Shown here: positions 59,006-64,000 of the stretch, piece after piece | Layout of the letters: every line of letters starts with the position of its first letter | Numbering within the stretch: the first letter of the stretch is position 1 | Source: NCEH01 sp043195135 | GTDB lineage: Bacteria > Pseudomonadota > Alphaproteobacteria > Rhizobiales > Xanthobacteraceae | Direction: 5' to 3' (one strand) | NCBI RefSeq assembly: GCF_043195135.1 | Contig: NZ_JBAFWP010000004.1 | DNA: 64,000 bases | The notes under the pieces: generated by a model | The model's database searches: none | What the model saw: the letters and a program-made list of their open reading frames with translations, nothing else | Told to the model about the DNA's origin: nothing | Translations under genes and position numbers: made by a program

Positions 59006-59694
59006 TTCGACGCTTCTGCGCCGCTGTCCTGCTGCTGCTCGCGGCGGCGGGCGCGGCGCGGGCCGAGCCGCCGGGCACGCCCGGCGCGTTCGATTTCTAT
59101 ATCCTCGCCTTGTCCTGGTCGCCGACCTATTGCGCCGAGCAGACCCGCACGGACGGCGCCCAATGCCGCAGCGGGCGGCCGTTCGGCTTCATCGTCCATG
59201 GCCTGTGGCCGCAGCACGAGCGCGGCTATCCCCAATCCTGCCAGACGCCGCCGCCCTTCATTCCCGCCGGCACGCTGAACGATGTGCTGGACCTGATGCC
59301 GAGCCGCGGGCTCGTGATCCACGAATGGCGCCGGCACGGCACCTGCTCGGGCCTGACGCCCGACGCCTTCTTCGCCAAGCTGCGGGCGGCGCGCGAGAAA
59401 ATCACGATTCCCCCGGCCTTCGTCGCGCCCACGCAGCCCAGCACCGTCACGCCGGCCGAGGTGGAAGCCGCCTTCATCGCCGCCAATCCCGGCCTGACCT
59501 CCGAGATGATCGCGGTCGATTGCGGCGCCAACCGCTTGCGCGAGGTGCGGGTTTGCTTCAGCAAGGACCTCGCGTTCCGGCCCTGCCCCGAAGCGGACCG
59601 GCGCGGATGCCGGGCCGGGCGCGCGCTGGAGGTTCCTCCGGTGCAGGCATCCTCGGTGCCGGCGTCCTCCGGGCCGGCGTCCCCCGCCCGATAG
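59002..59694 (+). CDS. Ribonuclease T2 family protein, periplasmic
   Basis: 230 residues. The signal peptide ends near ARAEPP. The two conserved active-site segments are complete: CAS I FIVHGLWP with His66, and CAS II HEWRRHGTC with His106, Glu107 and His111. Cysteines in PTYCAEQ, QSCQTPP, HGTCSG and VDCGANR fit the family disulfides. RNase T2 cleaves single-stranded RNA to 3'-phosphates and would recover nucleotides from periplasmic RNA. The start is a GTG overlapping the upstream stop. The C-terminus is a low-complexity Pro/Ser/Ala tail. Confidence 0.93.
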   Translation: MIRRFCAAVLLLLAAAGAARAEPPGTPGAFDFYILALSWSPTYCAEQTRTDGAQCRSGRPFGFIVHGLWPQHERGYPQSCQTPPPFIPAGTLNDVLDLMPSRGLVIHEWRRHGTCSGLTPDAFFAKLRAAREKITIPPAFVAPTQPSTVTPAEVEAAFIAANPGLTSEMIAVDCGANRLREVRVCFSKDLAFRPCPEADRRGCRAGRALEVPPVQASSVPASSGPASPAR

Positions 59695-59765
59695 ATAGGG
59701 CGCGGCGCAGCCCGAGTTCCCTCCCGAAATGCCGCCCACGAAGTGCCGCTCATGAATGATCGCCG

Positions 59766-60617
59766 ATGAATTATCGCCACGCCTTCCACGCGGGAAACGC
59801 CGCCGACGTGATGAAACACGCCGCCCTCGCCCGCGTGCTCGCCTATCTCAATAAGAAGGACACGCCCTATCGCGTGCTCGACACCCACGCGGGCGCCGGG
59901 CTCTACGATCTCGGCGGCGTCTCGGCCCAGCGCACGGGCGAAGCGGAAGCGGGCATCGAGCGGGTGCTGGAGGCGGAGCTTCCCGCCCCGGCGGCGGAGC
60001 TTCTGGCGCCCTATCTGGACGCGGTGCGCCAGCTGCGCAGCCATGCCGGCGCGCGGCGCTATCCCGGCTCCCCCGCGCTCGCCCTGGCGCTCGCCCGGCC
60101 GCAGGATCGCTTCCTGTTCTCGGAGCTGCATTTCGAGGAACGGGCGAAGCTGGAGAAGCATGTCGGCGGCGATCCGCGCGTGAAGGTGCTGTCGCAGGAC
60201 GGCTGGAACGCCATCGCCGCCCACCTGCCGCCGCGCGAGCGGCGCGGCCTGGTGCTGGTGGACCCGCCGTTCGAGGAAGGCGGCGAGTTCCAGCGCCTCG
60301 TCGGCGCCCTCACCACCTTCCACGAGCGTTTCGCCACCGGCATCCTGATGCTGTGGTATCCCATCAAGGACCTGCGCGCCGTGGATGCGTTCCGCCGCGA
60401 GGTGGCCCAGGTGGGCCTGCCCAAGACCCTGCGGGTGGAGCTGGATTTCGCCGAGGTGCGCACCACCACGGCGCTGTCCGGCAGCGGGCTGATCATCGTC
60501 AATCCGCCCTTCACGCTCGCGGACGAGATGCGCACCATCCTCACCGCGCTCGCGCCGCTGCTGGCCCATGACGGCAAGGGGCGCTCGCGCATTTCCTGGA
60601 TCGTCCCCGAGCGCTGA
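59766..60617 (+). CDS. rlmJ: 23S rRNA (adenine(2030)-N(6))-methyltransferase
   Basis: 283 residues beginning MNYRHAFHAGNAADVMKHAALARVL, the characteristic RlmJ N-terminus. DTHAGAGLYDL is the AdoMet-binding motif, and VDPPFEEGGEF is the DPPF catalytic motif for N6-adenine methylation. LMLWYPIKDLRAVDAFR and SGLIIVNPPFTL follow. It methylates A2030 of 23S rRNA. It stands about 70 bases after the RNase T2 gene. Confidence 0.96.
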   Translation: MNYRHAFHAGNAADVMKHAALARVLAYLNKKDTPYRVLDTHAGAGLYDLGGVSAQRTGEAEAGIERVLEAELPAPAAELLAPYLDAVRQLRSHAGARRYPGSPALALALARPQDRFLFSELHFEERAKLEKHVGGDPRVKVLSQDGWNAIAAHLPPRERRGLVLVDPPFEEGGEFQRLVGALTTFHERFATGILMLWYPIKDLRAVDAFRREVAQVGLPKTLRVELDFAEVRTTTALSGSGLIIVNPPFTLADEMRTILTALAPLLAHDGKGRSRISWIVPER

Positions 60618-60745
60618 GGCGGCCCGCCCCGGCGCGGTGCGGCGCGGCCCGCTTCGGCGCGAAAAAATGCGCCGAGGCCCCTTCTCGCATATGGCAAAGG
60701 GGTTTAGCTCTGCTGCGGGATCCTCACGCCAGAAGAGCCAGCCTC

Positions 60746-61339
60746 ATGCGCCTGCGTTACTCGCCCTCCTCGCCCTTCGCCCGCAAGACGCGCGTCGCCG
60801 CCGCCCATCTCGGCATTCCGCTGGAGCTGGAAACCGCCGACACCATGAATGCGGAAGACACCGTCCGCCAACAGAACCCGCTCGGCAAAATCCCCGTCCT
60901 GCTGCGCGACAACGCCCCGTCGCTGTTCGATTCGCCGGTGATTCTCGCCTATCTCGACCATGTCGCCGGCGGCGGCCGCATCCTGCCCGAGGAGGCCGAG
61001 GCCCGCTTCACCGCCCTGCGGCTGGAAGCGCTGGCCGACGGCATCATGGATGCCGCCCTGCTTCAGGTCTACGAAGGCCGCTATCGCAGCGCCGACAAGC
61101 GCGTCGAAAGCTGGGTTGAGATCCAGGCCGGCAAGGTGGCCCGCGCGCTCGCCGAATTGGAAGCCGACCTGCCGAGCGAGGGCGAACCCAATGTGGGCGA
61201 CATCACGCTCGCGTGTGCGCTCGAATATCTGGACTTCCGCCTCCCCGGCACCTGGCGCGAGGGCCATCCGGGGCTGGTCGGCTGGCTGGAACGCTTTTCC
61301 GCCCGCTGCCCGGTGTTCGCCGCCAGCCGGCCCAGCTGA
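60746..61339 (+). CDS. Glutathione S-transferase family protein
   Basis: 197 residues. MRLRYSPSSPFARKTRVAAAHLGIPLELE is the thioredoxin-like N-terminus with a Ser-Pro-Phe motif. NPLGKIPVLLRDNAPSLFDSPVILAYLD supplies the cis-Pro and the Asp-Ser glutathione contact. The helical domain ends near NVGDITLACALEYLDFR. The short form resembles YibF-type enzymes. Substrate unknown. Confidence 0.9.
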   Translation: MRLRYSPSSPFARKTRVAAAHLGIPLELETADTMNAEDTVRQQNPLGKIPVLLRDNAPSLFDSPVILAYLDHVAGGGRILPEEAEARFTALRLEALADGIMDAALLQVYEGRYRSADKRVESWVEIQAGKVARALAELEADLPSEGEPNVGDITLACALEYLDFRLPGTWREGHPGLVGWLERFSARCPVFAASRPS

Positions 61340-61371
61340 GCCGGCAGCCGCCGGCGACCGCGCCGGCGGTA

Positions 61372-61392
61372 ATGCTTCCAAAGCGGAAGCAT
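61372..61392. repeat. Inverted repeat downstream of the GST gene
   Basis: ATGCTTCC and GGAAGCAT form a perfect eight-base inverted repeat around AAAGC. It may be a terminator hairpin of the GST gene (no T-run) or an operator for the two-component genes that follow. Confidence 0.4.
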
Positions 61393-61523
61393 CTCGCCTT
61401 GACCTCACGTCGCTCCGGGTGCTGGCTGAGCGCGGTTCTGCTTGCCGCTTCTGGCTGCATCGAACCACGGGTGCAGTTCGCTCAGGAGGAAAACCTGGAG
61501 GGCGGCCGAGGCGCGGTGAGAAA

Positions 61524-61913
61524 ATGTCCCATCTGCTGATTGTGGATGATGAGCCCGAATATCTCGACGAACTGATCGAGGCCTTGGGGTTCGACGACCT
61601 GAAGGCCCATTCTGCCCGCAGCGCGGTGCAGGCGCTGGAGCTTGTCCACACGCATCCGCAGGTCAACGTGGTGCTGACCGACATCCGCATGCCGGATCTC
61701 GACGGCATCCGCCTGCTCAATGAAATCCAGCTGCGCTATCCCGAACGCGCGTTCAAATTCATCGTCATGACGGGCCATGCCTCCGCCGAGGACATTTCGC
61801 GGGCGGTGAATGCCGGCGTGGAGGCCTGCCTTCCCAAGCCGCTCGTGATGGAGGACCTTCAGCGCGTGCTGAACCGCGTCCTGGAACTCGGCCATGACGA
61901 TGGAAAGAGCTGA
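61524..61913 (+). CDS. Receiver-only response regulator
   Basis: 129 residues, a single CheY-like domain without an output module. The acidic pair Asp8-Asp9 is in LIVDDEPEYL. The phosphoacceptor is Asp53 in VLTDIRMPDLDG, with Thr83 in VMTGHAS and Lys105 in CLPKPL. It overlaps the following kinase gene by 20 bases. A phosphorelay, kinase-feedback or chemotaxis-like partner role is typical of such single-domain regulators. The ribosome site before this ATG is weak. Confidence 0.92.
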   Translation: MSHLLIVDDEPEYLDELIEALGFDDLKAHSARSAVQALELVHTHPQVNVVLTDIRMPDLDGIRLLNEIQLRYPERAFKFIVMTGHASAEDISRAVNAGVEACLPKPLVMEDLQRVLNRVLELGHDDGKS

Positions 61914-64000
61914 GGGCGTGGGCCTGGGTTCCCTGCTCCTTCACGCCCAGCGGCTGGGACGCCGCTCCCTGGTGATCCTGGGGGCCATCATGCTGCTTGG
62001 CTCCATCACCCTGCTGGGGGCGATCCTTCTGTTCACGCTGCACCATGATGCGGAGACCAAGGAATTCCGCGAGCTGGCGCAGCGCAACGCCTATCTGGTG
62101 CTCAGCAGCTTCGAGCAGACGGTGGCGCCGATCGACGCGGCCTTGCAGAATTTCGACCGGGAATTCTCGGCGACCTGGAACCGGCAGCAGGTCTATCAGG
62201 CGGTGCGCGCGTTCAGCTTGCCAAGTTCCATCGTGCTGCTGAGCGTCATCGACCGCAACGGCCGGCTTGTCGCCACCAGTTCCGAGGAGCCGGACTATTC
62301 CGCCCCGCAGATCGATCTTTCCGATCGCGAGCATGTGCGCGTGCACATGGACGGCAGCGCCGGCGAGAGCATGTTCGTGTCCCGGCCGGTGCTCGGCCGG
62401 GTCTCCAAGCAATGGACGATCCAGTTCACCCGCGCCCTGCATGCCGAAGATGGCAGCTTCGCCGGCGTGGTGGTGGCCTCCTTCAATATCCAGGAATTCC
62501 TCAATCTCTACAGCCGCGTGCGCACCGAGCCCAACGCCCTGATCGCGCTGATCGGGTTCGATGGCGTCGTGCGCGCGCGGGCGAGTGCCGCCACCAGTTT
62601 CGGCGGCGATGTCTCCGGCAGCCCGACCTTCAAGCGCATGCTGACCATGAACGAGGGCACGTACGAGACCAGCAGCGTCATCGACGGCATCGACCGCATC
62701 GGCTATTTCGTGCGCTCCCAGCGCTATCCGATCATCGTCGTGGTGGCATTCGACAAGGCGTTCGTCTGGGCCCAGACGAACGATTTCCGCCAGATGATCT
62801 GGCTCACCTTCAGCGGCCTGTTCCTGATGCTGGCGGCCGTGGCGGTGATCGCGGCGCGCTACATCCAGTTGCAAGACAGCGTGCGCACCGGCGTCATCGA
62901 GGCCAGCGCGCGCCAGCGCGAGGCGATGTTCCTCCATGCCATCGGCCGGGTGCCGGGGGTGTGCGTCATCCATGTCACGGTCGACGGGGTGGCGCAGGTG
63001 AGCGAGGACGAGGATTCGGTGATCGCCGAGCTGATGGTGGATTTCGTCTCCACCGACACCTTCCGCGCCACCCTCTCCATGCTGCGCCGCCCGCTCTTGA
63101 GCCTTGAGCATTTCACCCGCGAGGGAAAGGAATACGAGGTACAGGTAGCGATCGCACCGCTGGAGCCGATCCGGCCCGGCGCGCACCCCGCTCCGGCGCA
63201 GGAGGTGGTGGTGTTCGCGCTCGACCAGACCTCGCAGCGCATCGAGGCGAACAAGCTCTACCAGATGTCCAAGCTCGCCTCGCTCGGCGAGGTCGCGACC
63301 GGGCTCGCGCACGAGATCAACCAGCCGCTGGGCGTGATCCGCCTCGCGGCGGCGAACGGCCTCACCGGGCTGCGCCGCGGCCTCTCGCACGAGCATCTGG
63401 AATCCAAGCTCAACCGCATCCTTCAGCAGACCATCCGCATGAGCCGGATCATCGACCATATGCGGATCTTCGGCCGCACCAGCGACGAGGTGTTCGCCCC
63501 CTCGGAGCCGACCGAATCCATCGAAGGCGCGCTCCAGGTGGTGGGCGCCCAGCTGCGGCTCCAGAATATCAACGTCAAGGTGCAGGGCCACAGCAACCAC
63601 CAATGGGTCATGTGTCGCCAGGACCAGCTTGAGCAGGTGCTCATCAACCTGCTTCAGAACGCCGCCGACGCGATCAACGAGAAGCGCACCCGGGGCGGTG
63701 CGGACAACGGGCTTGATACTATCGAGCTGCTGGTCTCCCATTGCCAGGCGGAGGGCGCAAAGCCGATGGTCCGCATCCGCGTGAAGGACAATGCCGGCGG
63801 CGTGCCGGACGAGGTGATCGAAAAGGTGTTCCAGCCCTTCTTCACCACCAAGCCGGTGGGCAAGGGCACCGGCCTCGGCCTGTCGGTGAGCTTCGGCATC
63901 ATCCGCGACCACGGCGGCACGCTGAGCGTGGAGAATGACGACACCGGCGCGGTCTTCACCATCACGCTGCCCGCGGTGCCCCCGGAGATGACCGGGGAGA
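61894..64000 (+). CDS. Membrane sensor histidine kinase (3' end outside window)
   Basis: At least 702 residues in this window. The first membrane helix is near residues 25-46 (SLVILGAIMLLGSITLLGAILLF), and a periplasmic PDC/CACHE-like sensor (LLSVIDRNGRLVATSSEEPDY, FTRALHAEDGSFAGVVVASFN) fills about 50-300. A second helix lies near 302-325. After a diverged PAS-like segment comes the HisKA phosphoacceptor His473 in GLAHEINQPLGVIRLAAANGL. The ATPase domain shows INLLQNAADAI, VKDNAGGVPDEV and FFTTKPVGKGTGLGLS. The layout resembles dicarboxylate-type (DctB-like) kinases, but the ligand is unknown. The sequence is still open at the window end. Confidence 0.92.
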   Translation, partial: MTMERAEGVGLGSLLLHAQRLGRRSLVILGAIMLLGSITLLGAILLFTLHHDAETKEFRELAQRNAYLVLSSFEQTVAPIDAALQNFDREFSATWNRQQVYQAVRAFSLPSSIVLLSVIDRNGRLVATSSEEPDYSAPQIDLSDREHVRVHMDGSAGESMFVSRPVLGRVSKQWTIQFTRALHAEDGSFAGVVVASFNIQEFLNLYSRVRTEPNALIALIGFDGVVRARASAATSFGGDVSGSPTFKRMLTMNEGTYETSSVIDGIDRIGYFVRSQRYPIIVVVAFDKAFVWAQTNDFRQMIWLTFSGLFLMLAAVAVIAARYIQLQDSVRTGVIEASARQREAMFLHAIGRVPGVCVIHVTVDGVAQVSEDEDSVIAELMVDFVSTDTFRATLSMLRRPLLSLEHFTREGKEYEVQVAIAPLEPIRPGAHPAPAQEVVVFALDQTSQRIEANKLYQMSKLASLGEVATGLAHEINQPLGVIRLAAANGLTGLRRGLSHEHLESKLNRILQQTIRMSRIIDHMRIFGRTSDEVFAPSEPTESIEGALQVVGAQLRLQNINVKVQGHSNHQWVMCRQDQLEQVLINLLQNAADAINEKRTRGGADNGLDTIELLVSHCQAEGAKPMVRIRVKDNAGGVPDEVIEKVFQPFFTTKPVGKGTGLGLSVSFGIIRDHGGTLSVENDDTGAVFTITLPAVPPEMTGE

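Overview
The window is GC-rich DNA with dense, often overlapping genes and mostly chromosomal housekeeping and catabolic content. The gene families point to an alphaproteobacterium of the Hyphomicrobiales (Rhizobiales), perhaps a Xanthobacteraceae-like organism: DUF992 and DUF2865 exported proteins, an ECF42 sigma factor paired with a YCII-like protein, an N-methylglutamate pathway, CreA, and abundant REP-like palindromes. The genus is inference. No tRNA, rRNA, CRISPR array, integrase or transposase was recognised.

Layout. 1-2749: the 5' part of a very large minus-strand gene with a possible beta-1,3-glucanase-like region, cut by the window start. 2.9-6.6 kb: PHB-depolymerase-family esterase, ribbon-helix-helix protein, flavin disulfide reductase and DUF4126 membrane protein, all minus strand. 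6.7-8.8 kb: a small protein that may be read from a leaderless mRNA, then a YCII-like/ECF42 sigma pair. 9.0-21.9 kb: an apparently complete N-methylglutamate (NMG) pathway for methylamine. It consists of an XRE-cupin regulator, mgsABC (N-methylglutamate synthase), gmaS (gamma-glutamylmethylamide synthetase), a divergent LysR regulator, mgdABCD (N-methylglutamate dehydrogenase, sarcosine-oxidase-like) and purU. Methylamine would be captured on glutamate, transferred to give N-methylglutamate, and oxidised to methylene-tetrahydrofolate; PurU could release formate from formyl-tetrahydrofolate.

22.4-32.7 kb: a ureide-type nitrogen cluster. Here atzF (allophanate hydrolase) converges on a minus-strand unit running from an ABC substrate-binding protein through two permeases and a fused double ATPase to atzG, atzE, atzH and a GntR regulator. 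The set resembles the lower cyanuric acid pathway without the ring-opening enzyme AtzD, so the imported substrate is unknown. The ATPase carries an in-frame REPIN-like element in the linker between its two halves.

32.9-38.4 kb: psd-pssA (phosphatidylethanolamine synthesis), then about 1.6 kb of non-coding DNA, then an arsR-ABC exporter operon. The non-coding stretch holds a near-perfect parS (ParB-binding) sequence and a roughly 460-bp tandem array of REP palindromes. That array repeats the last codons of the exporter gene.

38.5-64 kb: LOG-family hydrolase; a translationally coupled cysS-GNAT-cimA operon; small exported proteins; creA; an orphan TRAP binding protein; a diguanylate cyclase; two glutathione S-transferases; an aspartate aminotransferase; three tandem DUF992 genes; msrP; a ClpP-like exported protein with a membrane partner; a PLP-dependent ornithine/lysine decarboxylase; RNase T2; rlmJ; and finally a receiver-only response regulator overlapping a large membrane histidine kinase cut by the window end.
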